Positions 1 to 8,663 of a stretch of 64,000 bases of DNA are shown here, one piece after another. Every line of letters begins with the position of its first letter. Position 1 is the stretch's first letter. A program made the translations under genes and the position numbers. Origin of the DNA: Paenibacillus sp. 1011MAR3C5 (GTDB lineage Bacteria; Bacillota; Bacilli; Paenibacillales; Paenibacillaceae); NCBI RefSeq assembly GCF_003591485.1, contig NZ_QZCF01000001.1:248001-312000 (forward strand), in the 5' to 3' direction. Under the pieces are notes generated by a model. That model was not told where the DNA came from, made no database searches, and was given only the letters and a program-made list of their open reading frames with translations.

Positions 1-257
1 TTAATATTCGCGTCTTCCGTCTCCGGCACAGCGATAGCCAGAACATCCCCCAGAGCGAGCTTGTAATTTGCTTTTACACTCTTGCCACCCACGGTTGCCG
101 CTCCGGCCTTGATCCATTCCTGCACCTGAGTGCGGGACAATCCCGGCATATTCAACGTCTCGGCAATCCATTTATCAATTCGCTCGCCTGCTTGTTCGGA
201 CTCTATCGTCCATTCTACGAGCGTTGCGTCATCATCTTGCTGTAGGTTGCTGTTCAT
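1..257 (-). CDS. rluD: RluD-type 23S rRNA pseudouridine synthase, N-terminal part (cut by window edge)
   Basis: Only the first 85 codons are in the window, and the frame runs open off the left edge. The visible part begins MNSNLQQDD and contains an S4-type RNA-binding module (GERIDKWIAE, LSRTQVQEWIKAG, VKANYKLALGD), as at the start of RluA/RluD pseudouridine synthases, which modify uridines in 23S rRNA. The catalytic domain would lie outside. The ATG at 257 has AAGGAG ten bases upstream. The start lies inside the 3' end of lspA, a 26-base overlap that suggests translational coupling. In B. subtilis the gene after lspA is the RluD-type ylyB, so context supports the call. The exact target uridines cannot be inferred from this fragment. 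Confidence 0.85.
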   Translation of the reverse strand, partial: MNSNLQQDDDATLVEWTIESEQAGERIDKWIAETLNMPGLSRTQVQEWIKAGAATVGGKSVKANYKLALGDVLAIAVPETEDANI

Positions 258-759
258 GCTCACTTGGCTCCTTATTGTCCTGTCCTTGCGCGAGCTTCTC
301 CTCGCGGGCGCTAAGAAGCGCATCCAGCAGAATTAGCCCCACACCTATCACAATTGCGGAATCCGCAATGTTGAAGATCGGGAACGTATAGCTGCCAAAG
401 TTGAATTTGAAGAAGTCGACCACTTCACCGAAGCGCACACGATCAATGAAGTTCCCGATAGCTCCGCCCAGTACCAATGTCAAACCGATAAACAATCTCG
501 GCTTGCCCGTTTTACGCATCGTATGGGTGTACCAGATTAGCCCGGACACTATAGCGACCGTAATAATAATGAAGAATACGCGCTGTCCCTCCAGAATACC
601 GAAGGCAGCCCCGCGATTGCGATGCGACGTAATGAGGAAGAAGTTGCCGATCACGCTAATTTCATCGTACAGGTTCATTTTAGTCGCCACGATTTTTTTG
701 GTCACGTAATCCAGGATAAGTACGATCACTGTAATGAGGTAGTAATAGGTATAGCGCAT
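232..759 (-). CDS. lspA: Lipoprotein signal peptidase (signal peptidase II)
   Basis: A 175-residue membrane aspartyl protease that removes the signal peptide of prolipoproteins after diacylglyceryl modification. The two catalytic aspartates lie in the expected motifs: GNFIDR (Asp about 106) and NIADS (Asp about 133). There are four hydrophobic segments, and the length is near the family norm. The start MRYTYYY at 759 was chosen because GGAGTG stands seven bases upstream; an upstream in-frame start would add 15 unlikely residues. The charged C-terminal tail (about residues 150-175, rich in E, Q and K) is longer than in many homologues. The 3' end overlaps rluD. Confidence 0.96.
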   Translation of the reverse strand: MRYTYYYLITVIVLILDYVTKKIVATKMNLYDEISVIGNFFLITSHRNRGAAFGILEGQRVFFIIITVAIVSGLIWYTHTMRKTGKPRLFIGLTLVLGGAIGNFIDRVRFGEVVDFFKFNFGSYTFPIFNIADSAIVIGVGLILLDALLSAREEKLAQGQDNKEPSEHEQQPTAR

Positions 760-981
760 CTGATCACTCCTAAAAAAGGTAACTTGCATTCGGCTTGCCG
801 CCATCGGCCATTCATGGCAATATCCGCTTCACCTAGTGTAGCATAGGGGAGCGGCTGGAAACCAGTTATATCCTAGGCGAGTGGGCTATGCTGCCATCCA
901 GCCATGCCCATACTGAAATCGTCCGCTTCGGCAAAAGCTAATGAGGCAATTATGTATGGTACAAAGGACGGTGCTATCCTT

Positions 982-1710
982 ATGTCTTATCCATCAAGCT
1001 CCCAGCTCGCCCTGCTGCGTCTTCGCCTGCAGGACGAGCATCAGGAAATTGAATCCCGATTGATGCAAAATCAGCATTATGGCAAAGGAGACTCCCTTCG
1101 CGATCAGACCGGAGAATTGTCGCCGATTGATAATCATCCCGGCGATCTTGCGACCGAGCTGTACGAGCGGGAGAAGGATATCTCCCTGCTGGAGCAGGAA
1201 GAGCTTCATCTTCGCCGGATCGAGGCCGCTCTTGCAGCCATGGACAATGGCAACTATGGTGTCTGTGTTGTCTGCGGCGAACCTATCCCTTATGAAAGGC
1301 TTGACGCAGTCCCCGATACCCTGTATTGCGTCAGCCACGCTCCAAGAAATATAGTATCCGACCGCCGTCCGGTTGAGGAGATGTTCCTGCAGCCTCCATT
1401 TGGCCGGACGAGCATGGACGAACATGAGGGCGGATATAACGGGTTCGATGGCGAGGACGCTTGGCAAATTGTCGAGTCTTGGGGCAATGCCGATTCGCCG
1501 GCGATGTCGGAGAATCGGAACGCCACTGATTATGAGCATATCGGCATTGAGTCCGAAGAAAATGACGGATACGTAGAATCGCTGGAAAGCTTTCTTGCAA
1601 CCGACATTACAGGCCGCTATGTATCGGTTATCCGCAATCGCGAATATGAGAACTATATGCAGAGCGAGGAAGGCGATCACATGCTGGAGGGCGAGAACGA
1701 TGAAGCGTAA
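982..1710 (+). CDS. DksA/TraR-type zinc-finger protein (YteA/YlyA family)
   Basis: A 242-residue protein with an N-terminal helical coiled-coil region (about residues 5-90) and a DksA/TraR-like zinc finger, CVVCGEP followed about 20 residues later by CVSH (three Cys and one His). This matches the YteA branch, whose finger uses the same pattern. The last 90 residues are acidic and low in motifs. Family members bind RNA polymerase or affect sporulation sigma factors; that role is inferred here. In B. subtilis a DksA-like gene (ylyA) also lies between ileS and lspA. Here it is on the opposite strand, ends three bases from the convergent DUF5665 gene, and diverges from lspA. ATG 982 fits the family N-terminus; ATG 952, with GAGG five bases upstream, is an alternative. 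Confidence 0.85.
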   Translation: MSYPSSSQLALLRLRLQDEHQEIESRLMQNQHYGKGDSLRDQTGELSPIDNHPGDLATELYEREKDISLLEQEELHLRRIEAALAAMDNGNYGVCVVCGEPIPYERLDAVPDTLYCVSHAPRNIVSDRRPVEEMFLQPPFGRTSMDEHEGGYNGFDGEDAWQIVESWGNADSPAMSENRNATDYEHIGIESEENDGYVESLESFLATDITGRYVSVIRNREYENYMQSEEGDHMLEGENDEA

Positions 1711-1713
1711 TGC

Positions 1714-2076
1714 CTAATAGCTCTTGCCTTCCAGCTGGATCTGTACGATTCGTACGATATCCGCAATATAATCCCCGATAATGGGAAGATTGAGCGCTCC
1801 GAGAATTTGCAGCACATACAGGATCGTTGCGGCAAAAAACGTGAACCCGATCGCGATGCCGACACCCCTTGCTACACCTGACAGCAGATTGCGCCAGATC
1901 AGCGAGAAAGGGCGGTTAAGCAAATCGACATATTCTGCGATATGGGTTCTCTCCATCTCTGAGGCAATATGCTGCATACGCTTATCGAGAGCAGCCAGCG
2001 ATTTCTGAAGCATGCTTAAGTCGTTCGCTTCTTGCTCAGGGAGCGGATGCTTTCCTTGATGTCTTCTCTTCACCAT
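1714..2076 (-). CDS. DUF5665 family membrane protein
   Basis: A 120-residue protein with a basic N-terminus, a helical middle segment (about residues 25-60) and one or two hydrophobic segments (about 75-105, from GVGIAIGFTFFAATILYVLQ). It resembles DUF5665 proteins of Bacilli, which have no known function. The start at 2076 (MVKRRHQGK) is set by GGAGG eight bases upstream; the ATG two codons earlier is too close to that site. It lies alone between a terminator after ileS and the convergent zinc-finger gene, so it probably has its own promoter, although none was identified. Confidence 0.75.
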   Translation of the reverse strand: MVKRRHQGKHPLPEQEANDLSMLQKSLAALDKRMQHIASEMERTHIAEYVDLLNRPFSLIWRNLLSGVARGVGIAIGFTFFAATILYVLQILGALNLPIIGDYIADIVRIVQIQLEGKSY

Positions 2077-2102
2077 AACCATCACCTCCGGTTCAAAGCA
2101 GA

Positions 2103-2139
2103 GAAGCCCGCTCCGCCAGCATGGCGGCAAGCGGGCTTC
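2103..2139 (-). terminator. Hairpin between ileS and the DUF5665 gene
   Basis: The arms GAAGCCCGCT (2103-2112) and AGCGGGCTTC (2130-2139) pair perfectly, with a second small stem CCGCC/GGCGG inside. On the minus strand the hairpin follows ileS by about 100 bases. The following T-run is weak, so termination is likely rather than certain. Confidence 0.6.
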
Positions 2140-2238
2140 ATCCTATAAGGTTTTCCTAAGCCGTCTTAACCTTATCTGCGGAACAAGTATGGCCGCCTAA
2201 GCGGCTAATGCATTTGCATTTGTTCCCTTACTATTTCC

Positions 2239-5200
2239 CTAACCTTTGATGAAAATGCCTACTTCCTTCTCGCCCAGCTTTACTCTTTCCATACCCTCTA
2301 AAGCTTCGAACGAAACGGACTGCAGCAGAACGTTGTCATGGAGAACAGCTGAGAACGCTTCAAGCGCAGCCTTCAGCTCGCCATCTACGTCCAATGCCAG
2401 ATCCACGCGCTTCTCGATCGGAAGATCCTGCTTCTTGCGCGTATCCTGAACGGCGCGAATCACTTCACGAACCCAGCCCTCTTGCTCCAATTCCGGCGTA
2501 ATGTCCGTATTAAGCGCTACGGTCATGCCGCCTCCGGATGCCGATGCGAAGCCGGACTTCGCTTGCTTCTCGACAAGAAGCTCATCCAGACTGATCGACA
2601 GCGCCTCACCTTCAGCTGTCGTGAAGCCGAAGCTGCCTCCGGTTACAACCTCGCGCGCTTCGTCCGCAGACAGAGCTTTCAGCGCACCTTGGATCGGGCC
2701 GACATGCTTGCCGTATTTCTTGCCCGCAACCTTCAGATTCAGCTTAAGGTTGAAATCTACGAAGCCGCTGTCGGAATGCTGCACGACAATGCTTTTCACG
2801 TTGATTTCATCCTTGATGATCTCTTCGTAATCGGAGATCGGGAATTCGCCGTCAAGCGATACGATCAGCTCAGACAATGGCTGTCGCGTCTTGATCGATG
2901 TTTCATTACGCACGTTGCGCGCCAGTTCGACGATTCCCTTCGTGCTCTCCATATCGCGCTCAAGCGTTTCGTCGATAACCGCTTCATCTGCGACCGGGAA
3001 GTCAGCCAGATGAACGCTGCCTTCGCCGCCCAGGTTGCCGTACACGTCATCCGCAAGGAGCGGCGCGTAGGGTGCGATCAGACGAGATAGCGTCAGAAGC
3101 ACATGGCGAAGCGTCTGATAAGCTGCCACCTTGTCTTCCGACAGTCCGCTGCCCCAGAACCGGTCACGGGAACGGCGGATATACCAGTTGCTCATCTCGT
3201 CGACGAACTGCTCGATCGACTTGGCAGGGTTCAGGAAGTCGTTGACTTCAAGACCTTTCGTAACCGTCTTGATCAAGCTGTTCAGGCGGGATACAATCCA
3301 GCGGTCCAGCTTGTTGCCGGATGCCTTCGCGGCATGCTCCTCCGGCTTGTAGCCGTCGATGGATGCATACAGCGCATAGAAAGCATGGGTATTGACAATC
3401 GTATCGATCACCTTCGATTTGGCTTCGCCTACGATGCCTCTGGAGAAGCGCTTGCTGTTCCATGGCGCGCTGTCTGCGAGGAGAGCCCAGCGGAAGGCGT
3501 CCGTGCCGTATTCGTTGATGATTTCCCAAGGATCGATTACATTGCCCTTCGACTTGGACATCTTCTGTCCGTTCTCATCGAGAATGTGGCCGGTCGAGAT
3601 AACGGCTTTGTACGGCGCTTTGCCGTTGTAAAGCGTCGATACCGCCAGCAAGCTGAAGAACCAGCCGCGCGTCTGGTCGATGCCCTCACAGATAATATCT
3701 GCCGGGTACTGATCCTGGAACTGCTTCTCGTCTCCGAACGGATGATGCTGCTGGGCGAACGGCATGGAGCCGCTGTCGAACCATACGTCGATGACTTCCG
3801 GCGTACGTCTCATGACGGCACCTTCAGCATAAGGCGATTGCAATAAAATATCGTCAACATAAGGTTTATGAAGCTCGATATCCTCCGGTACATCGCCTAC
3901 TGCGCGTGCGCGCAGATCCGCAATGCTCTCTGGCGCGTATTCCTTGCCCGTCGCTTCGCACACCCATACGTTAAGCGGCGTGCCCCAATAGCGATTGCGG
4001 CTAATGTTCCAATCGACCAGATCCTCCAGGAACTTGCCGAAGCGGCCTTCGCGAATATGGCCTGGATACCAGTCGACGCCATTGTTGTTCGCGATCAGCT
4101 GATCCTTGACCGCCGTCGTCTCGATGAACCAGCTCTCTGTTGCGTAATAGAGCAGCGGCGATTTGCAGCGCCAGCAGAACGGATAGCTGTGCTCATAACG
4201 TTCTTTGGAATAAAGAAGACCCCTCTCGCTCAGCATCTTCACGATATCGACGTCGCAATCCTTCACGAAGCGCCCTGCAAGATCCGTTACCTCATCGACA
4301 TAACGGCCGGCGTTGTTCACGACGCTCAGCATGCTGATGCCGTTCGCGCGTGCCACCTTGTAGTCGTCTTCGCCATGTGCTGGCGCGATATGGACGATAC
4401 CCGTACCGCTGGTGTCGCTGACGAAGTCGCCCGTAATGACGATATGGCCTGTTTCGATCGGCACATAACGGAATGGCGGCTCATAAGCCTTGCCTGCCAG
4501 ATCGGCGCCCTTCAGCGTGGACAATACCTCGTAATTTTCCTTCAGCACGCTCTCCGCAAGTGCTTCCGCAACGATGTATACCTCGCCGTCCTTCGATGCG
4601 CGAACGTAGGTCAACTCCGGATTAACCGCAAGCGCCACGTTGGCCGGGAGCGTCCAAGGCGTCGTCGTCCAAGCGAGCACATAATCGCCGGAATCGATCA
4701 GCTTGAACTTGGCTGTTGCGCTCAGATCCTTTACATCCTCGTAGCCTTGCGCCACTTCATGGGAGCTTAGAGTAGTCTGGCAGCAAGGGCAATACGGACT
4801 GACGCGGTGACCGCGATACAGCAGGCCTTTCTTGTGAATCGTGGACAGAATATGCCATACGCTTTCGATATATTCATTCTTCAGCGTGATGTACGGATTG
4901 TCGAGATCGGTCCAGTACGCGATCGCTTCCGTCAGCTCGCGCCATTGCTTCTCGTATTCGAATACGCTGTCCTTGCACTTCTTCACGAAGGCTTCAACAC
5001 CGTAGTTCTCGATCTCCTGCTTGCCGGAGATGCCAAGCTGCTTCTCTACGCCGAGTTCGACTGGAAGGCCGTGCGTATCCCAGCCTGCCTTGCGGACAAC
5101 ACGGTAGCCCGCCATCGTCTTGTAGCGGCAGATGAAGTCTTTGATGACGCGGCCCAATACGTGGCCGATATGAGGTGCACCGTTCGCAGTTGGCGGTCCT

Positions 5201-5331
5201 TCGTAGAAGACGAAGTTCGGCTTGCCCTCCCGATTTTGGATGGATTGCTTGAACGTATCATTGTCTTTCCATTGCTGCAGCACACGCAGCTCGCGGCTGC
5301 GGGCGCGTTCCTTTACGTCAACGCGTTGCAT
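2239..5331 (-). CDS. ileS: Isoleucyl-tRNA synthetase, long (about 1030-residue) form
   Basis: A cytoplasmic class I synthetase that charges tRNA-Ile. HIGH is at residues 54-57 (APHIGH) and KMSKS at about 590 (QKMSKSKGN). The CP1 editing domain lies between them (for example WTTTPWTLPANVAL), followed by the anticodon-binding domain. At 1030 residues, ending in a beta-rich C-terminal region rather than a Cys4 zinc finger, it resembles the eukaryote-like IleS2 class, not the roughly 920-residue B. subtilis type. IleS2 enzymes are generally tolerant of mupirocin. The active-site motif is the ordinary HIGH, not the swapped variant reported in some IleS2. Expression is controlled by the T-box leader directly upstream. 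Confidence 0.97.
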   Translation of the reverse strand: MQRVDVKERARSRELRVLQQWKDNDTFKQSIQNREGKPNFVFYEGPPTANGAPHIGHVLGRVIKDFICRYKTMAGYRVVRKAGWDTHGLPVELGVEKQLGISGKQEIENYGVEAFVKKCKDSVFEYEKQWRELTEAIAYWTDLDNPYITLKNEYIESVWHILSTIHKKGLLYRGHRVSPYCPCCQTTLSSHEVAQGYEDVKDLSATAKFKLIDSGDYVLAWTTTPWTLPANVALAVNPELTYVRASKDGEVYIVAEALAESVLKENYEVLSTLKGADLAGKAYEPPFRYVPIETGHIVITGDFVSDTSGTGIVHIAPAHGEDDYKVARANGISMLSVVNNAGRYVDEVTDLAGRFVKDCDVDIVKMLSERGLLYSKERYEHSYPFCWRCKSPLLYYATESWFIETTAVKDQLIANNNGVDWYPGHIREGRFGKFLEDLVDWNISRNRYWGTPLNVWVCEATGKEYAPESIADLRARAVGDVPEDIELHKPYVDDILLQSPYAEGAVMRRTPEVIDVWFDSGSMPFAQQHHPFGDEKQFQDQYPADIICEGIDQTRGWFFSLLAVSTLYNGKAPYKAVISTGHILDENGQKMSKSKGNVIDPWEIINEYGTDAFRWALLADSAPWNSKRFSRGIVGEAKSKVIDTIVNTHAFYALYASIDGYKPEEHAAKASGNKLDRWIVSRLNSLIKTVTKGLEVNDFLNPAKSIEQFVDEMSNWYIRRSRDRFWGSGLSEDKVAAYQTLRHVLLTLSRLIAPYAPLLADDVYGNLGGEGSVHLADFPVADEAVIDETLERDMESTKGIVELARNVRNETSIKTRQPLSELIVSLDGEFPISDYEEIIKDEINVKSIVVQHSDSGFVDFNLKLNLKVAGKKYGKHVGPIQGALKALSADEAREVVTGGSFGFTTAEGEALSISLDELLVEKQAKSGFASASGGGMTVALNTDITPELEQEGWVREVIRAVQDTRKKQDLPIEKRVDLALDVDGELKAALEAFSAVLHDNVLLQSVSFEALEGMERVKLGEKEVGIFIKG

Positions 5332-5360
5332 GTTTCATTACCCCTTCCATATCTTGAGAA

Positions 5361-5400
5361 AAAAAAATAAAACCCCGCCCCTGTAAAAGGGACGAGGTTA
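5361..5400 (-). terminator. T-box regulatory terminator of ileS
   Basis: On the minus strand AACCTCGTCCCT pairs with AGGGGCGGGGTT (two G-U pairs) around a short loop and is followed by a long T-run. It lies just after the antiterminator element and before the ileS ribosome-binding site, as in Bacillus T-box leaders. Confidence 0.9.
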
Positions 5401-5700
5401 GCTCGCGTTACCACCCTTGTTCCGCCTGTCCCCTTAGAAAGAAAGGGCATGAACATCGTCCCTGATAGAGACGGTGCGACCTGCGGCACTTAGAAGCGAA
5501 TCACATGATTCGCGGTCCCTGTAACGGGGGACGGCCGTCGACGCTTATTACCGCCTGAATCACGGGTTAGGCGCCTCTTCTCGGAGATGATATTCCGTAA
5601 TGGCTCATACGCCGGACTTGCAGCAATCATCCGGCTCTCTGGGGAATGAACGCATAACGTACTTGTTCTCGTCATGGAAGTTCAATTGATTGTAATAGTT
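5362..5700 (-). promoter_or_regulatory. Ile-specific T-box leader of ileS
   Basis: The conserved T-box sequence AGGGTGGTAACGCGAG lies at 5402-5417 on the minus strand and overlaps the 5' arm of the terminator. Upstream is a Stem I domain starting near 5640 (AGAGAGCCGGATGA paired with TCCGGC). Its specifier-loop sequence GGAATATCATC (5586-5596) presents the isoleucine codon AUC at 5589-5591. Uncharged tRNA-Ile should pair with this codon and with the T-box bulge, stabilise the antiterminator and allow ileS transcription. The codon matches the downstream gene, which supports specificity. The promoter should lie near 5700; no clear boxes were assigned. Confidence 0.95.
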
Positions 5701-5753
5701 TAGTTATAGCTTAAATCGGCGGTTCTTGTCAAACGGGCTTTCGCCTATTCCCG

Positions 5754-6257
5754 CTACCCGCGCAGAAGCTCACGCTCCGGATCGCGCGCCGTATTCGACG
5801 AATCCAGCGTATCCCACCCGTCTTGCTTCAGCAGATCAAGCTGTGCCTCGACAAGCGTACGGAAGCGCGCGCGATAGATCGAAGCTTGCTTCTTCAGCTC
5901 TTCAACCTCAAGCGACACTTTGCGGGACTTGTTCAGCGAATCATTCACGATGCGGTCGGCGTTCTTCTCCGCTTCCTTGATAATGAGCTGTGCTTCCTTC
6001 TTGGCGTTGTTGCGCACTTCGTCTGCTGCTTCTTGCGCAACGATAATCGTCTTGCTCAGCGTCTCTTCGATATTGGAGAAGTGATTCAGCCTCTCCTGTA
6101 ACGCCAGCATCTGATTTTGAATTTCTTTGTTTTCGCGAATGAGCGATTCATAGTCTTTGATGACCTGGTCCAGAAACTCATTCACTTCATCCTCGTCATA
6201 GCCGCGCAGACGGCGCGAAAACTCCTTGTTATGTATGTCCAATGGCGTTAGCGGCAT
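5754..6257 (-). CDS. divIVA: Cell-division / polarity protein DivIVA
   Basis: A 167-residue coiled-coil protein that binds negatively curved membrane at septa and poles and positions division and sporulation factors. The N-terminal membrane-binding motif is typical (PLTPLDIHNKEFSRRLRGYDEDEVNEFLD, given here only as the segment of residues 2-30), followed by a long coiled coil from about 32 to 145. ATG 6257 has GGGAGG upstream. It is the last gene of the ylm cluster, with the T-box leader of ileS following. Confidence 0.97.
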   Translation of the reverse strand: MPLTPLDIHNKEFSRRLRGYDEDEVNEFLDQVIKDYESLIRENKEIQNQMLALQERLNHFSNIEETLSKTIIVAQEAADEVRNNAKKEAQLIIKEAEKNADRIVNDSLNKSRKVSLEVEELKKQASIYRARFRTLVEAQLDLLKQDGWDTLDSSNTARDPERELLRG

Positions 6258-6379
6258 TGGCGCACCTCCCTATTCCTGATATGGTTCCCACGCAACCGGC
6301 GGTAGCCTTCGCACGTTCACCACCGTCAACATTCCGATGTGAAGAGATTCGACAGTCCCTCGCTTTTTCCTGCATCCGG

Positions 6380-7162
6380 TCAAATAAATTTGCCGATCTT
6401 TACACGAATCCTGCCCTTTTTTGTCAAGCCGTCGACTTCAAGTACCTTGAATCGACCAAGACCCTTCAAAGACACCACATCGCCTTCCTTGAGCGGCTCT
6501 GACGGATTCTCCTCCGTCTTCCAGTTCACCCTGCAACGACCCGCCCGAATGGGCTCCACAATCTTCGAGCGGCTAATGCGGTAGACATCGCTGGCGATGC
6601 CGTCCAGCCGCATAGAAGCGACCGTGAAGCTCATCTCCTCCAGCTTCGATACGATCGGCTTCAACTGCTCAAGGGGCAGAATATCCGTCAGCACGCTCAA
6701 TCGGTGCACTTGACGGAGGTGTATATTTAAGTAATCGGCAATCTCGTCCGTAACCATAATATGCGCGAAGGATTCATGAACATGAATGTCCCCTATCCGG
6801 TCGCGTTTGATGCCAAGACCTAGTAAGGCGCCAAGGAAATCGCCATGATCCAGTTCAAGATGAGTTGCGCCTGCCGCTCTTGCTTCAAGAACGGCAATAT
6901 GCATCGGCTCGTTGTCTACGTCGCGGTAATCCGGTGCGATCAGCGCACGCTTGCGCTCGGCATTCGCGTGACCGCCATCCAGCCGTAGCAGCACATCTGG
7001 ATTGCGGTTGGCCAGCATCTCGACAATCTGAGCTTGTCTCGGGTCCAAAAAATCGGTCCGCTTCAGCTCATGCTGCATGGCGGACCGATCTATCCATTCC
7101 AGTGCCCGATCGACAAACGGCTTCTCTTCGGGGTGAAAATGATTATAAATAGCTGATTTCAT
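6380..7162 (-). CDS. ylmH: YlmH, S4-domain RNA-binding protein
   Basis: A 260-residue protein with a C-terminal S4 RNA-binding domain (about residues 180-255; DGIASDVYRISRSK, VVSLKGLGRFKV) and a YlmH-type N-terminal domain (LDPRQAQIVEMLA). It is conserved beside division genes in Firmicutes. Homologues have been linked to rescue of stalled 50S-peptidyl-tRNA complexes; that role is taken from the family, not seen here. ATG 7162 has GAGG upstream. The gene lies between ylmG (12-base gap) and divIVA. Confidence 0.93.
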   Translation of the reverse strand: MKSAIYNHFHPEEKPFVDRALEWIDRSAMQHELKRTDFLDPRQAQIVEMLANRNPDVLLRLDGGHANAERKRALIAPDYRDVDNEPMHIAVLEARAAGATHLELDHGDFLGALLGLGIKRDRIGDIHVHESFAHIMVTDEIADYLNIHLRQVHRLSVLTDILPLEQLKPIVSKLEEMSFTVASMRLDGIASDVYRISRSKIVEPIRAGRCRVNWKTEENPSEPLKEGDVVSLKGLGRFKVLEVDGLTKKGRIRVKIGKFI

Positions 7163-7173
7163 GTCGCTGTCCT

Positions 7174-7446
7174 CTACAAAAGCAGGAATTCAAGCACAGA
7201 CTGCAAGCCGATCACAATGAACCGCAGCGCAAAGATCGCGATGATCGGGGACAAATCTAGCACGCCGCCGATTGGCGGTATGAATCTTCTGAAGATGCCG
7301 ATATACGGTTCGACAATCCGTCCGAGCAATTGCCCGATAAAGCTCTCGCGAGCATTAGGAAACCAGGATAACAGAACGTATCCGATAATCAGATAGCTGT
7401 AAACGTTGGCTACCGTGCCGATAAATCCATAAATAAACAGTTCCAA
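7174..7446 (-). CDS. ylmG: YlmG/YggT family membrane protein
   Basis: A 90-residue protein with two YggT-type hydrophobic hairpins (about residues 5-28 and 62-88) and the motif SWFPNARES, plus RIVEPYIGIFRRFIPP between them. The function is unknown; it is conserved beside sepF in Firmicutes, Actinobacteria and chloroplast relatives. The start is TTG at 7446 (MELFIYGF), with GAGGTG eight bases upstream. It begins eight bases after the sepF stop. Confidence 0.9.
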   Translation of the reverse strand: MELFIYGFIGTVANVYSYLIIGYVLLSWFPNARESFIGQLLGRIVEPYIGIFRRFIPPIGGVLDLSPIIAIFALRFIVIGLQSVLEFLLL

Positions 7447-7453
7447 TCCAAGG

Positions 7454-7939
7454 TCACCTCATTTTGTTGTAATCGATCTCCTCTGCCAGCATTTCCGTTA
7501 TGGCACCTTGAATTTCAACCGTGTCCGGTGTGCACAGAAATATATTAGGACCGAGCTTGGAGATGCTGCCGCTTAAAGCGTACACTGTACCGCTTAAGAA
7601 ATCAACAATGCGAAGAGCGAGGTCGCTTCTGACCCGCTGCAGATTGACGATGACAGCGCGGCGCGAACGCAGATGATCGGCGATTTCCTGCGCTTCGTCA
7701 TAGGAACGAGGCTCGCTGAGCACGACCCGAACGTTTTTCTGCGAGTGGATGCTGACGACATTATTGCCGCTTCCCGAAGTACCGCCCGTAATTCCGCTAT
7801 TGTTCCTTAGGTTTCTACGTGTCTCGAACGGCGAGGTTTCAGACTCTTGCTCATCTGTTTGCGTGACGCGCTCCCGCTCGACTACTTCTTCCTCTTCCTG
7901 CAGTCCAAAAAAGTTCATAAAACGGTTCATGACGCTCAT
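7454..7939 (-). CDS. sepF: Cell division protein SepF
   Basis: A 161-residue membrane-associated FtsZ partner. It has an amphipathic N-terminal helix ([11 protein letters not shown]), an acidic and polar linker (about residues 15-65) and a compact C-terminal domain (about 68-155; [38 protein letters not shown]). AGGAGG lies eight bases before ATG 7939; the fourth codon is also Met. The context between ylmE and ylmG is as in B. subtilis. Confidence 0.96.
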   Translation of the reverse strand: MSVMNRFMNFFGLQEEEEVVERERVTQTDEQESETSPFETRRNLRNNSGITGGTSGSGNNVVSIHSQKNVRVVLSEPRSYDEAQEIADHLRSRRAVIVNLQRVRSDLALRIVDFLSGTVYALSGSISKLGPNIFLCTPDTVEIQGAITEMLAEEIDYNKMR

Positions 7940-7942
7940 TCC

Positions 7943-8656
7943 TCATTCCTCCTCTTTCCCGACTAATGTTGTGCCAAGCCGAACCCATGTCGCGCCTTCC
8001 TCAATAGCAACCTCAAAATCATTAGACATGCCCATCGAGAGATGAATCAGATCTTCCGCATGGGCCGATGTGGCCCTGATCTCATCCCTTAATTGGCGCA
8101 ACGCCCGGAATACCGGTCTTGTATCCTCCGGCTTGGACTCGTAAGGCGCCATCGTCATCAGCCCGATCGGCCTCACCCCCGGAAAATCAGCAAGCTTGTC
8201 CAGAAAAGCGGACAGCTCCTCCGGCTGGAGTCCGTGCTTAGATTCCTCGCCCGACACATTGACTTGAATAAAGCAAGGGACGTTAATGCCGAGCTGCGCG
8301 GCGCGCTTATGAATCGCTTCCGCCAGCGACAGCCTGTCCAGTGAATGAATGTATGTGAATTTTCCGATGACGTCCTTTACTTTATTCGTCTGCAGGGAAC
8401 CGATAAAATGCCAAACCGGCTTCCCATCGTTCGATGCCTGCTCACCGCCGCTTAGCGCCAGCCACTTCTCCTGCGCATCCTGCCAGCGATTCTCGCCGAG
8501 ATTCGACAAGCCGCAATTGAATGCTTCCCTTGCCGTATCCAGCGATACGTATTTCGTTACAGCAATCATATGAACATCTTCCGCTTTCCGGCCTGAGCGA
8601 TCGCATGCTGCGGCAATTCTCTCTTCCACCGACCGGATTCTCTCTTGCATGGACAT
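7943..8656 (-). CDS. ylmE: YggS/YlmE family PLP homeostasis protein
   Basis: A 237-residue alanine-racemase-like barrel that binds pyridoxal phosphate without known catalysis and buffers cellular PLP. The PLP lysine is Lys35 in MIAVTKYVS. Other signatures are NLGENRWQDA, HFIGSLQTNK, VNVSGEESKHG and LSMGMSNDFEVAIEEGATWVR (last segment near residue 212). The start at 8656 follows AGGTG by eight bases; a longer ORF form would add nine residues. It ends four bases before sepF. Confidence 0.94.
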   Translation of the reverse strand: MSMQERIRSVEERIAAACDRSGRKAEDVHMIAVTKYVSLDTAREAFNCGLSNLGENRWQDAQEKWLALSGGEQASNDGKPVWHFIGSLQTNKVKDVIGKFTYIHSLDRLSLAEAIHKRAAQLGINVPCFIQVNVSGEESKHGLQPEELSAFLDKLADFPGVRPIGLMTMAPYESKPEDTRPVFRALRQLRDEIRATSAHAEDLIHLSMGMSNDFEVAIEEGATWVRLGTTLVGKEEE

Positions 8657-8663
8657 CTTCGTT

